Shown in pieces: positions 8,345 to 16,598 of a stretch of DNA of 64,000 nucleotides. Each line of letters opens with the position of its first letter. Positions within the stretch are counted from its first letter, which is position 1. This DNA is from Mucilaginibacter endophyticus (lineage in GTDB: Bacteria > Bacteroidota > Bacteroidia > Sphingobacteriales > Sphingobacteriaceae). Below the pieces are notes generated by a model. That model was not told the DNA's origin. It was given only the letters and a program-made list of their open reading frames with translations, and did not search any database. Location of the stretch: NCBI RefSeq assembly GCF_003351025.1, contig NZ_QPCG01000001.1, positions 813,949 through 877,948 on the forward strand. The letters are read 5' to 3'. The translations under genes were made by a program, and so were the position numbers.

Positions 8345-8435
8345 CGGACTTAGTAGCAGTTGCAGTTTTAAGTAGCAGTTTTACAACTGTAACAGAACGA
8401 ACAAACTGTCACTAACACCTGCCACTGCTGCTAAT
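8345..8435. repeat. GCAGT-rich intergenic repeat block
   Basis: Imperfect repeats of AGTAGCAGTTGCAGTTTT, followed by inverted forms (ACTGCCACTGCTGCT-like: CTGCCACTGCTGCT at the right end). The same vocabulary fills the exbD-tonB gap at 16380-16600. It lies in the divergent gap between the AI-2E permease gene and the DUF6496-like gene. Confidence 0.6.
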
Positions 8436-8493
8436 TTAAATTTTGGCAATTATTTTGCATCGTGATAATATCATTTACTTAAAAATTAAGACT

Positions 8494-8670
8494 ATGGCAA
8501 AGTATTCAGAAAAAGCGGGGGAGAAGGTTGAGAAAACCATGCACGAAATGAAGGAAGGCAAGCTGAAAAGTGGCAGCGGTAAAAAAGTAACCAGCAAGAA
8601 ACAGGCTGTAGCAATAGGCCTTTCCGAGGCGAGGAAAGAGGGGGCCAGGGTGCCTAAAAAGAAAAGTTAA
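8494..8670 (+). CDS. Small lysine-rich DUF6496-like protein
   Basis: 58 residues starting at the ATG at 8494. An in-frame ATG 51 nt upstream would add a hydrophobic, unrelated-looking 17-residue extension, so I chose the inner start. The protein is very basic (KAGEKVEKTMHEMKEGKLKS followed by KKVTSKKQAVAIGLSEARKEG and a KKKS tail). Its layout matches small proteins annotated as DUF6496 in Bacteroidota. The QAVAIGLSEARK segment may form a short amphipathic helix. The strong positive charge makes nucleic-acid binding possible, but the function is unknown. An inverted repeat at 8681-8723 follows the stop. Confidence 0.75.
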   Translation: MAKYSEKAGEKVEKTMHEMKEGKLKSGSGKKVTSKKQAVAIGLSEARKEGARVPKKKS

Positions 8671-8680
8671 TAAGGGAGAA

Positions 8681-8723
8681 TCAGGCTCATTGAAAGTGGT
8701 TACAAGTTTTTCGATGAGCCTGA
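8681..8723. terminator. Bidirectional terminator between convergent genes
   Basis: Stem of about 15 bp (8681-8695 with 8709-8723; TCAGGCTCAT pairing with ATGAGCCTGA, one mismatch) and a 13-nt loop. It sits in the 59-bp gap between the stop at 8670 (plus) and the stop at 8730 (minus). No long T tract follows, so strength is uncertain. Confidence 0.65.
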
Positions 8724-8729
8724 ACTTTG

Positions 8730-9242
8730 CTACTTTGTTTTATTAAAATCAGAAGCTATCCAATCGGCCAGCTTACCTTCTTTGTCAATTTTGGTTAGTT
8801 TGTTAAGCAGGCTGTTGCTTTTATGATCTGTTTCAATAACATATTTATCAATAACTGATTTCACCGCTGCCAGATTTGCCTTATTTTTATCAAAGGCACT
8901 TTTGTTTTGAAGAGCGTATTTGGTATAGCCTCCCATAAAGGTCATTAGCAACTGCGGATTCTTTTCGGTCATTTTTGCTACGCTGTTATTAATTTCTATG
9001 CTTACCGACGGGCTTCCCTGTATCCATTTCATCAGAAAAGCGTTAGTTTCCATACGTTTTTGCTCTTCAAGCGCCCAGGGTGTATCCTGAAGCCAGTCAA
9101 TGCCTTTTATTACATCTTCTTCGTACTTAGTGTAGTCTGCTTTTTCTTTCAAAGTATAATTTTCAGGAACGTGGAAAGTTTGGGCTTTTGCCGCAAAGCC
9201 AAAGGCGGCTATTGCTACAAGCAGGATAATGATCTTTTTCAT
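8730..9242 (-). CDS. Secreted protein of unknown function
   Basis: 170 residues with a signal peptide (about 1-20, ending AKA). The mature part is mostly helical and charged, with no cysteines and no motif I recognise. It is the last gene of a minus-strand operon: 17 bp after the M48 peptidase gene, which itself abuts the Gfo/Idh gene. A periplasmic accessory to the peptidase is one possibility. A convergent terminator hairpin follows. Confidence 0.75.
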   Translation of the reverse strand: MKKIIILLVAIAAFGFAAKAQTFHVPENYTLKEKADYTKYEEDVIKGIDWLQDTPWALEEQKRMETNAFLMKWIQGSPSVSIEINNSVAKMTEKNPQLLMTFMGGYTKYALQNKSAFDKNKANLAAVKSVIDKYVIETDHKSNSLLNKLTKIDKEGKLADWIASDFNKTK

Positions 9243-9259
9243 TGTGATTTAGGGTAAGT

Positions 9260-11356
9260 TCAATTAATTAGCTCAAGCTGAAAATTAAGCAGGCTTTTCT
9301 TTATTTCAAAATTGCGTTTAGCAACGCCGGAAACGTAGACATCCATGGCCTCGTTAAAGTTTTGTAAAGCTTTGTTATCGTATCTCGGTTCAAGATAATA
9401 AGTATGTTTAGCCGCAAGATATCCCTCTAAAGTATTGATTTGCTCGTCGTTAAAGTATCCGCGGGTTGTTTCATCGGCAATGATCTCTTTTATACGGTTT
9501 TTAACATGCCGTTCCTGCTTGTAAACTTCTGCAATGGTATCATGAATTTGATCAACAGTCATTTTATTATAAACCGGAGCAAGGGCACGCATGATGTTAT
9601 TATACATATCATAATCGGTAACTGCTTCCTGCTGATATTTAAACAGACGGTTATATTGAACAACAAGCCTTTCACGATCGATGCCTGCCGAACGTGTATA
9701 GAAAAACAGGAAGAGTTGTTTGTCAAGCTCTTCTACACGTTTTTGTACGGCCTCATATTCCTCTTTAAGTGACTCTTGAAGATTATGAACATCATCTGGG
9801 TGGTATTTTGTACCGCGAAAATCAAAAGTTTTGATATGATCGGCAGTATTAAGCTGATCAAATATATCGATATCTCCCTGCATACGCCTTGCCCTTGACG
9901 GCAGGTTGCTGTTTTCAGCATTCAGCAATTCTTCAAAAGCAGTATGTTCCTGAATATGGCTATAGTTTGTTACCATTTCATCAATATTGAAAACCGTGAT
10001 GAGCCTGTCGTCAAAGTAGTTGTTGTACTTCGGGTCAAAAGAGTTTTCACTGATCTTACTATAAAAATCCTGTTTAAAAGCTTCCAGCGTTATTGTTTCG
10101 GCATTTTTATCTGTATTAACAATTTCATACAAGTGATTGGTAAGCTGCATTTGTACTTTCAACGGGTCTTCAAAAAGAGCCCAGGCTGATTCTGTTATAG
10201 GCTGGGTTATCAGGTTTATGCGATTAACATTCAATTCACGTTCTTCATTAGTGGGGTGTGAAGACCATTGATTTTTAATTACTATTTCGCTGCTTCCCGG
10301 AAAATTCCAGTCACTTGATATAATGGGTAGGGAAGTATCATCAATCATTATCTTATGATAGCCAGCAAAATGTTTGATCATTTCAAGGTGCTGAGGATAG
10401 AGATTATCCGCCCGTTTATTTTGCTTGATATTGGTGCGCGAGTAATTAATAAGGTTATCGTAACAAGCCTGTCCTATGTCGATACGTTTCAGAGAGCTAA
10501 CAATATGGTTTGATCCGCTTACATACGCGGCAACGGCATCGGCCTGAAACTCCATTTCTCGGGATAATGCAAGATGGGCTTTATTCACTACAATATATAC
10601 CTTACGGAGAACGTACTGCATGCCTTGTATAAGCTTGATATTCAGAGAGGCCGCCAGGCTAAATACACCGTGCACCCGTGCAAACCCACTAATAAGTTTA
10701 CTATAGTCATCGGTATCATATAGCATATCATAAATCACTTTATTGAAGTTGTACACATAACTGCCAACTTTCATGCTTCGCTGAGAAAAGTGGCCAAATT
10801 CATGCGCCATCACGGCTTTAAACTCCGAAAGGTTTATGGAATTTATCAGCCCCAAACCTATTTTTAGATTTTTTTTGACCGGCAGAAGCATACTCCAGAA
10901 ACTTGAACTATAAAATACACCGGCGTTTACATCTGCCGACAGGTAGATCCGTTTGGGTTTGGGAGCCTGAGCTTCGGCAGTGATTTTGGAGATAAAGTCA
11001 AACAATGCGGGGTGCTGATCGGCTGTTATTTCGATCATATCCGAATTATCGATACGTGTACGTTTAAAGATAAACTTGATCACAAAATAGACCAGCATAA
11101 GCCCCGATAATATCAGTGCGATACCCCCAGCCAGTGTTATAAACGCCGGATGAGCCATCATTATAGCTACACCTATATATCCGAATGCGATGGCTATTCC
11201 AAGCGAACCTAAAAATAGAAGCAGATAGCAAACTATAAATAATAGAATAGCGCCCACCGCAAGGTATACACGATTTTTAAAAGCCTTTGAAGGCTTAACT
11301 ACATTTTTATCAGCCCCTGCTGGCATGGGCGGATACGATAAGGTTAGGTTTTTCAT
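9260..11356 (-). CDS. M48 family membrane zinc metallopeptidase
   Basis: 698 residues. Two hydrophobic regions (about 29-62 and 66-98) form an N-terminal membrane anchor. The zinc site is HEFGH at 185-189, with a third ligand expected at Glu269 in SREMEFQADAVAAY, the standard M48 layout (E-x-x-x-D). The long C-terminal part (about 300-698) is charged and helical, with a coiled-coil-like stretch at 520-560, and is longer than in HtpX (about 290 residues). M48 proteins take part in membrane protein quality control. The ATG at 11356 directly abuts the stop of the upstream dehydrogenase gene, so translation is probably coupled. The substrate is unknown. Confidence 0.9.
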   Translation of the reverse strand: MKNLTLSYPPMPAGADKNVVKPSKAFKNRVYLAVGAILLFIVCYLLLFLGSLGIAIAFGYIGVAIMMAHPAFITLAGGIALILSGLMLVYFVIKFIFKRTRIDNSDMIEITADQHPALFDFISKITAEAQAPKPKRIYLSADVNAGVFYSSSFWSMLLPVKKNLKIGLGLINSINLSEFKAVMAHEFGHFSQRSMKVGSYVYNFNKVIYDMLYDTDDYSKLISGFARVHGVFSLAASLNIKLIQGMQYVLRKVYIVVNKAHLALSREMEFQADAVAAYVSGSNHIVSSLKRIDIGQACYDNLINYSRTNIKQNKRADNLYPQHLEMIKHFAGYHKIMIDDTSLPIISSDWNFPGSSEIVIKNQWSSHPTNEERELNVNRINLITQPITESAWALFEDPLKVQMQLTNHLYEIVNTDKNAETITLEAFKQDFYSKISENSFDPKYNNYFDDRLITVFNIDEMVTNYSHIQEHTAFEELLNAENSNLPSRARRMQGDIDIFDQLNTADHIKTFDFRGTKYHPDDVHNLQESLKEEYEAVQKRVEELDKQLFLFFYTRSAGIDRERLVVQYNRLFKYQQEAVTDYDMYNNIMRALAPVYNKMTVDQIHDTIAEVYKQERHVKNRIKEIIADETTRGYFNDEQINTLEGYLAAKHTYYLEPRYDNKALQNFNEAMDVYVSGVAKRNFEIKKSLLNFQLELIN

Positions 11357-12334
11357 TTATTTCTTTAAAGTGAACGCGTCGATGATATCCATCAGCGTTA
11401 CAGCTTCTTCAATGGGGCAGGGGTTAGGTCCTTCGCCTTTAAAGTAAGCTACTATTTTTGTGATAAACGGCTGTTGGATATGCTCCGGATGGGTAAAAGT
11501 TATAGTTTCTTCTTCAGTGTCGGTTTTCCAGCTGATGTAGTTGCCAAAAAACGGGAAGGTTATTTTTCCTTTGGTACCAACTATCTCGCAGGTATCTGTA
11601 GTTTCGCTTTCGGCTACATTAAAGCACCATGAACCATTAACCACCACTTTGTTTTTAAACAGGATTTGCCCGCATACATGATCGTCGGCAGGCGTTGAGT
11701 TGGATTGGTTAAGCGAAAAACCATGATATAGTTCAGGCTCTCCAAAAAAGTACAACATCAGATCGAGTTGATGAGGGGCAAGGTCATGAAAATAGCCACC
11801 ACCCGATAGTTCGGGCAGTACACGCCAGTTGGTTTCCACATCGGCAACAAGGCTGGGTTTGCGGCTTTGCCACATCCTGATCTGTACAGTACGGATATCA
11901 CCCACAAGTTGCGTATCTATCAGTTCCTTAACCTTTAAAAACATGGGCAATGCCCGACGATAGTGCGCGACAGTAAGTTTCGAGCTACTTTCACTCACAG
12001 CCGCCGCCATAGCCTTTGCCTCGGCCGAATTACGGGTTACCGGTTTCTCCACGTAAACATTAAAACCTTTTTTAAGCGCATCAATTGCATAGCCGAGGTG
12101 CGACGCAGGAGGAGTAGCGATATAGACGGCGTTCAGTTCCGGATCGTTTAGTAATTCGTTGGCATCGCTGTACCATTTGCCAACACCGTGGCGTGCGGCA
12201 TAATCCGCTGCTTTTTCGGCATCGCGCCGCATAACGGCCAGAAGGTTACTGCCTTCTACTTTTTTGAATGCCGGCCCACTTTTTTTTTCAGTTACATTGC
12301 CGCAGCCTATAATACCCCAGTTTATTGTACTCAT
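11357..12334 (-). CDS. Gfo/Idh/MocA family oxidoreductase
   Basis: 325 residues. It has an N-terminal Rossmann domain with the dinucleotide loop GIIGCGNVTEKKSGPAFKKV (6-25), then the family motif YVEKPVTRN with the key Lys of EKP, and a C-terminal alpha/beta substrate domain with GGYFHDLAPHQLDLM. Members oxidise or reduce sugars, cyclitols and related compounds with NAD(P). The start is the ATG at 12334. It heads the operon with the M48 peptidase and the secreted 170-residue protein, an odd partnership that gives no hint of substrate. The gap upstream is filled with repeats. Confidence 0.92.
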   Translation of the reverse strand: MSTINWGIIGCGNVTEKKSGPAFKKVEGSNLLAVMRRDAEKAADYAARHGVGKWYSDANELLNDPELNAVYIATPPASHLGYAIDALKKGFNVYVEKPVTRNSAEAKAMAAAVSESSSKLTVAHYRRALPMFLKVKELIDTQLVGDIRTVQIRMWQSRKPSLVADVETNWRVLPELSGGGYFHDLAPHQLDLMLYFFGEPELYHGFSLNQSNSTPADDHVCGQILFKNKVVVNGSWCFNVAESETTDTCEIVGTKGKITFPFFGNYISWKTDTEEETITFTHPEHIQQPFITKIVAYFKGEGPNPCPIEEAVTLMDIIDAFTLKK

Positions 12335-12435
12335 ATTAGCCTTTTAAATTGCCCCGTAAAGGGGACTTGAAAATAGGTATTTTTTATGATTTGAAATACC
12401 CGTAGGCTTCTATCTATATTATTTTTACCGATGTA

Positions 12436-12809
12436 CCGTAGACGCTACCTATTATAGAACCAGGTTAAAACAATTGAAATGTGCCATTAGGTGCCACCCG
12501 GTTGCTTATGTATATCAAACTGCGAAGGGTAGCCTCTACGAGGCAAAAAAATGTTTGCTTATTTTTCTACAAACAGGTATCCCCTACGGGGAATTGTGAT
12601 TGTAGAAGCAGACGGAAAAAGTTATTGATTTTTACTAATGCGCCGTAGGCGCTACCTATTTGTAGAATGAGGTTAAAATAATTGAAATGCATCGTTAGGT
12701 GCTACCCTGTAATACATATCAAACTGTGAAAGATAGCTTCTACGAGGCAAAAAAATTGTTCGCTTATTTTGCCACAAACGAGTTCCTCCAATGAGGAATT
12801 CCAATTGTA
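12436..12809 (+). repeat. Two tandem degenerate copies (~205-bp period) of the dispersed intergenic element
   Basis: Copy 1 runs from about 12436 and copy 2 from about 12643, offset by 204-207 nt. Shared blocks in order are CCGTAG-CGCTACCTATT, GGTTAAAA-AATTGAAATG, ATATCAAACTG-GAA, TAGC-TCTACGAGGCAAAAAAA, and GACGGAA at the end of each. Copy 1 has a 29-nt exact inverted match to 527-555. Copy 2 has diverged (GAGTTCCTCCAATGAGGAA replaces GGTATCCCCTACGGGG). The 582-bp gap at 12335-12916 contains this array and nothing else that I can identify as coding. Confidence 0.8.
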
Positions 12810-12916
12810 GAAACTGACGGAAGAGCTCCTCATCAGGGTACTTTGGGAGAGACCCTAATGAGAAGCTTTTCAAAAAAGCGGAAGCAGTCATCCGCAATTA
12901 TTTTCCCTTTAAGGGG

Positions 12917-13909
12917 TTAGGGGGCCAAAATTTCTTCTATCCTTGCCAATTCTTCGGCCGAAAACTGGATGTTATCCAGGGCTTTCAAAGAATCAGATAG
13001 TTGTTCTGGCCGGCTGGCGCCAATCAGTACCGATGTTACACGTTCGTCTTTCAGGATCCAGGCAAGCGCCATTTGGGCCAGTGATTGTCCGCGCTGCACT
13101 GCCAGAGTGTTCAAGTCCCGAATCTGGCTCAGGCGTTCGTCGGTGATGTGGCTTTTTTGAAGGAAGCCTGTTGGCCGTGCCGCTCTTGAATCTTCCGGGA
13201 TGCCGTGCAGGTATTTATCGGTTAACAATCCTTGTGCTAATGGCGAAAATGGGATACAGCCAACACCTTCGTTGCCTAAAACATTCAGCAAGCCGCCTTC
13301 AACCCAGCGCTCAAACATGGAATATTTGGGTTGATGAATAAGACATGGCGTGCCCAGTTCTTTAAGTATTTTAATAGCTTTAGAGGCCAGTTCGGCAGGG
13401 TAGTTGGAAATACCAACATATAAAGCTTTCCCCTGGCGAACGATCAGGCCCAACGCAGCCATGGTTTCTTCAAGCGGTGTGTTTGGATCGGGACGATGGT
13501 GATAAAAAATATCTACATAATCAAGCCCCATACGTTTAAGGCTTTGATCGAGACTGGCAACAAGATATTTTTTGGAGCCCCAGTCGCCATAAGGACCAGG
13601 CCACATGGTGTAACCCGCTTTGCTCGATATAATAAGTTCGTCGCGGTAATCACGGAAATCTTCTTTCAGGATCTTGCCAAAATTTTCTTCGGCCGAGCCC
13701 GGAGGAGGGCCGTAATTGTTGGCCAGATCAAAATGGGTGATGCCACTATCAAAAGCGAGGTGTAATATTTTGCGATAGTTGTCGGCAACATCAACGTGAC
13801 CGAAATTGTGCCAAAGGCCTAATGAAATAGCCGGAAGCTTGATGCCGCTGTTACCACAGCGACGGTATTGCATGGTTTGATACCTGTTGGCAGATGCGAT
13901 ATATGTCAT
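12917..13909 (-). CDS. Aldo/keto reductase, YghZ (L-glyceraldehyde 3-phosphate reductase)-like
   Basis: 330 residues. The N-terminus (MTYIASANRYQTMQYRRCG) and blocks such as AISLGLWHNFGHVDVADNYR and ITHFDLANNYGPPPGSAEEN match E. coli YghZ closely, which also fixes the ATG at 13909. The AKR tetrad is visible: Asp in FDLANNYG, Tyr of NNYG, Lys in SSKAGY and His in YHHR. NADPH contacts are in VLIGASRPEQL near the C-terminus. The family reduces aldehydes, including methylglyoxal and L-glyceraldehyde 3-phosphate. It stands alone, with repeats on both sides. Relative to E. coli YghZ the C-terminal tail is shorter by about 15 residues, just after the last helix. Confidence 0.92.
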   Translation of the reverse strand: MTYIASANRYQTMQYRRCGNSGIKLPAISLGLWHNFGHVDVADNYRKILHLAFDSGITHFDLANNYGPPPGSAEENFGKILKEDFRDYRDELIISSKAGYTMWPGPYGDWGSKKYLVASLDQSLKRMGLDYVDIFYHHRPDPNTPLEETMAALGLIVRQGKALYVGISNYPAELASKAIKILKELGTPCLIHQPKYSMFERWVEGGLLNVLGNEGVGCIPFSPLAQGLLTDKYLHGIPEDSRAARPTGFLQKSHITDERLSQIRDLNTLAVQRGQSLAQMALAWILKDERVTSVLIGASRPEQLSDSLKALDNIQFSAEELARIEEILAP

Positions 13910-13983
13910 ATTTTAAGGTAAGGATTGGAGAAGTAAAAATAGAACTTTAAGCAATTAATAAAGGTATTTTTGACAGTTTTTAT

Positions 13984-14082
13984 CTGAGCCGTAATTTTAA
14001 AGAATTTATTGAATAGACAGAATAATAATGTTTTCTATCAAAATTCAATAAATTCTTTAATTCGATGAATTCGAGTTCAGAC
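13984..14082. repeat. Palindromic repeat with GTCTGAACTCGAATT end (copy 1)
   Basis: 18-bp perfect arms at 13997-14014 and 14043-14060, with an outer end AATTCGAGTTCAGAC at 14068-14082. That 15-nt end is an exact reverse complement of 56424-56438, where a second element of the same architecture lies. The right end overlaps the folC stop codon (14082-14084). Confidence 0.8.
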
Positions 14083-15392
14083 TACACCACCTCCGCCACC
14101 ACAAAAGTGCTTCCCCCGATAAATACCAGATCATCACTACCGGCATTTTTTTGTGCTGATAGCAGTGCCTCTTTTACAGATGGGTAGGCTTCGCCGATTA
14201 AGCCATAATCCTGCGCTTGGGTTTTCATGGTTTCAGCATCCAGGCCGCGGGGGATGTCCGGTTTGCAGAAATAGTAGGTTGCATCTTTTGGAAACATCGG
14301 CAATACTTTCCCGATGTCTTTATCGTTCACCATCCCAATAACCATGTGCAGGTGGTTGTATTTAACAGATGCGATATTTTTCATGACTTCCTCAATACCG
14401 TCCGGGTTATGCCCGGTATCACAAATGGTAAGTGGGTTATGACTTAAGGTTTCCCAGCGGCCATGTAAGCCTGTAAGGGTTTTAACCTGTTTTAGTGCTG
14501 TTTGTATATCATCGTCGGCAATAGTGAAACCTTGCTCACGTAGCTCATCAATTGCAGATAAAACCGTTTTTATATTTTTAAGCTGATAAGTGCCGGGGAG
14601 GTCAAGTGCTAAGTCGTAAGTCTTGAGTTCGGAGTTTTTACTTTGGATGTGGAGCTCCAATAATTCGGCGTTATCTTTCGCCTTTTGCCTTTCACCTTTC
14701 ACTTTTTCTGTAATCCATTGTTCTGATGCAAATCGGATTTTGCTATTAGTTTCGCCCGCTTTATCAGTGAAAACCTTGGCTACTTCTTCTTGTTTCTCGC
14801 CTATAATAACAGGAATGCCCGGTTTAATTATGCCCGCTTTTTCGCCAGCTATCAGCGGGAGTGTATTACCCAGCATATTCATGTGGTCCCATCCGATATT
14901 GGTAATTACCGACAGGAGCGGGGTGATCACATTGGTTGAATCTAATCTGCCGCCTAAACCAACTTCAATGATGGCTATATCCACTTTTTCCTTTGCAAAC
15001 ACGTCAAAGGCAAGTGCTACGGTCATTTCAAAAAAGGAGGGGGCTATTTCTTCAAAATCGGTTTTATGATCCTCAACAAAGTCAATAACTGTTTGCTCGC
15101 TGATCATTTGACCGTTAACACGGATACGCTCACGAAAATCTTTAAGATGCGGAGAAGTATAAAGCCCGGTTTTATAGCCTGCGGTTTGCAAAATGGCAGC
15201 CAGCATATGTGATGTTGAACCTTTACCATTGGTGCCGCCTACATGTACGCTTTTAAATTTATGCTGAGGATTATCCAACCGCCTGCAAAGTTCAAGCGTA
15301 TTGGTAAGGTCTTTTTTAAATGCCGAAGCCCCATCACGTGTAAACATGGGGAGCTGGGTGTAGAGGTATTGGATGGTTTGTTCGTAGTTCAT
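14082..15392 (-). CDS. folC: Bifunctional folylpolyglutamate synthase / dihydrofolate synthase
   Basis: 436 residues from the ATG at 15392 (MNYEQTIQYLYTQLPMFTRDG). An upstream in-frame start at 15449 would add 19 residues encoded by heptameric repeat DNA, so I reject it. FolC adds L-glutamate to dihydropteroate and to reduced folates using ATP. Visible marks are the P-loop VGGTNGKGSTSHMLA, LYTSPHLKDFRERI, the IIEVGLGGRLDSTN motif, NIGWDHMNMLG and the C-terminal CDTGHNPDGI. The middle (about 205-235) has a short charged insertion, KVKGERQKAKDNAELLEL. It follows the tonB-like gene by 145 bp on the same strand. Confidence 0.95.
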   Translation of the reverse strand: MNYEQTIQYLYTQLPMFTRDGASAFKKDLTNTLELCRRLDNPQHKFKSVHVGGTNGKGSTSHMLAAILQTAGYKTGLYTSPHLKDFRERIRVNGQMISEQTVIDFVEDHKTDFEEIAPSFFEMTVALAFDVFAKEKVDIAIIEVGLGGRLDSTNVITPLLSVITNIGWDHMNMLGNTLPLIAGEKAGIIKPGIPVIIGEKQEEVAKVFTDKAGETNSKIRFASEQWITEKVKGERQKAKDNAELLELHIQSKNSELKTYDLALDLPGTYQLKNIKTVLSAIDELREQGFTIADDDIQTALKQVKTLTGLHGRWETLSHNPLTICDTGHNPDGIEEVMKNIASVKYNHLHMVIGMVNDKDIGKVLPMFPKDATYYFCKPDIPRGLDAETMKTQAQDYGLIGEAYPSVKEALLSAQKNAGSDDLVFIGGSTFVVAEVV

Positions 15393-15537
15393 GGGTGATG
15401 ATTCATGGTTCATGGTTTGAACCACTACTTGATCAGGCAAAAATAGCACTGAAGCTTAGTAAAAGACAACGGGTAATTGTAATATTATTTCGACGGTGCT
15501 ATAAACCATGAACTATGATCAATTTGCTAGTACCGAA

Positions 15538-16356
15538 TTAATTTACTTTGAACACAAAAACAACGCTACCCCTCTGTATATCTGGAGCGTTATCAAGCGG
15601 GTTGAGTTTAGAGTTACGTACTGCATCCTCACATTTTTTAAACAAGGCGTAATCAGATATAGTAGTGCCTTTACCTCCAGCAGTAGCTTTGGTTACATTG
15701 CCATCTTTATCAACTTCGATATCAACTACAATTTTACCACTTTGCCGGTTATCGTCACTTACAGAAGGGCGGCTTACGAAGTTACGTTGCGCCATGTTTA
15801 GGCTGCCACCATTGCCCGAGCCCGTACCATTATAGTTATTGGTGAGCGTAGTACCCGTGGTTTTACCCTGGTTACCCGGAGTTTTGCCAGTACCATCACC
15901 TTCGCCTGTACCGGTCGAGGCTTTGCCTTTGTACAGGGCGTTTTGGTTAACTGTAGGTTTGGCAGGCGGCGTTTTCACCGGAGGCGTAGGGGCTACGTTC
16001 TGGCTTGGTTTTTTTGTAGGTGCGGCTACTTCCGGCGCATCCTCATTATTTTGTGTAACTACTGTTTTTTCGCTGCTTTCGGGAGTAGGTTTTTCTTCGG
16101 TAGGTTTTGATTCGGTAACCTTATCTGGCTTGGTATGATTGGCTTTTTCGGCTACAGAAGGTTCTTCGGTGCTCATATAATCATCGCCCATACCTTCGTC
16201 AACCGTACCATAATTCACAAGGATACCGCCCGTACCATTTTCTTCAACCGGTGGATTTTTAAACACAATAAAATAACATGCCGCTATTAGCACAGCCATG
16301 ATAATGCCTGTTGCTATAAATGCTTTCGGATAGTTATTTTCTTCCCTGTACTCCAT
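15538..16356 (-). CDS. TonB-like energy transducer
   Basis: 272 residues. A single N-terminal membrane helix (about 12-32) is followed by a long periplasmic linker rich in Pro, Lys, Thr and Gly (45-185), including PTKKPSQNVAPTPPVKTPPA. A C-terminal TonB/TolA-like domain follows (about 190-272): RPSVSDDNRQSGKIVVDIEV, then DKDGNVTKATAGG, and a VFVFKVN end. Such proteins carry the proton-motive signal from ExbBD to outer-membrane partners. It lies downstream of exbD in the same cluster, but across a 242-bp repeat-rich gap. The C-terminal domain lacks an obvious TonB YP motif and is closer to the AgmX/TolA style, so TonB versus TolA role is open. Confidence 0.85.
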   Translation of the reverse strand: MEYREENNYPKAFIATGIIMAVLIAACYFIVFKNPPVEENGTGGILVNYGTVDEGMGDDYMSTEEPSVAEKANHTKPDKVTESKPTEEKPTPESSEKTVVTQNNEDAPEVAAPTKKPSQNVAPTPPVKTPPAKPTVNQNALYKGKASTGTGEGDGTGKTPGNQGKTTGTTLTNNYNGTGSGNGGSLNMAQRNFVSRPSVSDDNRQSGKIVVDIEVDKDGNVTKATAGGKGTTISDYALFKKCEDAVRNSKLNPLDNAPDIQRGSVVFVFKVN

Positions 16357-16379
16357 TTTTAAATTAGTGCAATTTTTAA

Positions 16380-16598
16380 TTAGCAGTTTTTTTTAGTAAC
16401 AGTGGCAGTTTATAGCGGCAGTTGGAAAGGTTATAAGACCACAAAGGAGGCTGCTACTTCAAACTGCAACTGCTGCTTACTACTGCAACTGCTACTACAT
16501 AACAGCTGCTACTTTTATAATAAGTGGCAGTTTGCTTAAACAATTACAGTAACTTACTGCAATAAGCTACTGCAAATCTTAAACCGAAACTGCCACTG
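16380..16598. repeat. GCAGT/ACTGC-rich repeat block inside the exbD-tonB gap
   Basis: Dense direct and inverted repeats around CTGCAACTGCTGCT and GTGGCAGTTT. Examples are ACTGCAACTGCTGCTTAC and the related ACTGCAACTGCTACTAC about 20 nt later, and AACTGCCACTGTTA at the right end facing TAACAGTGGCAGTTT at the left end. The outer pair (about 16396-16410 with 16586-16600) is an inverted repeat. The cluster is otherwise tightly packed, so this looks inserted. Confidence 0.65.

Noticed and set aside
12673-12897. Minus-strand open frame of 74 codons in the repeat-filled gap
   Set aside because: It lies almost entirely in copy 2 of the dispersed repeat element and has no recognisable protein features.
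12335-12916. Possible insertion sequence remnant
   Set aside because: No transposase fragment or terminal target duplication; the content is the tandem intergenic element.
14623-15069. 148-codon plus-strand frame opposite folC
   Set aside because: folC motifs cover the same DNA on the minus strand, and this frame has no family resemblance.
15393-15449. N-terminal extension of folC from an upstream in-frame start
   Set aside because: It is encoded by CATGGTT-type heptamer repeat DNA, and conserved FolC sequence begins at the ATG at 15392.
16380-16598. GCAGT-rich block considered as a CRISPR array or small RNA gene
   Set aside because: Repeat units are irregular in length and spacing, and no promoter or terminator frames them.
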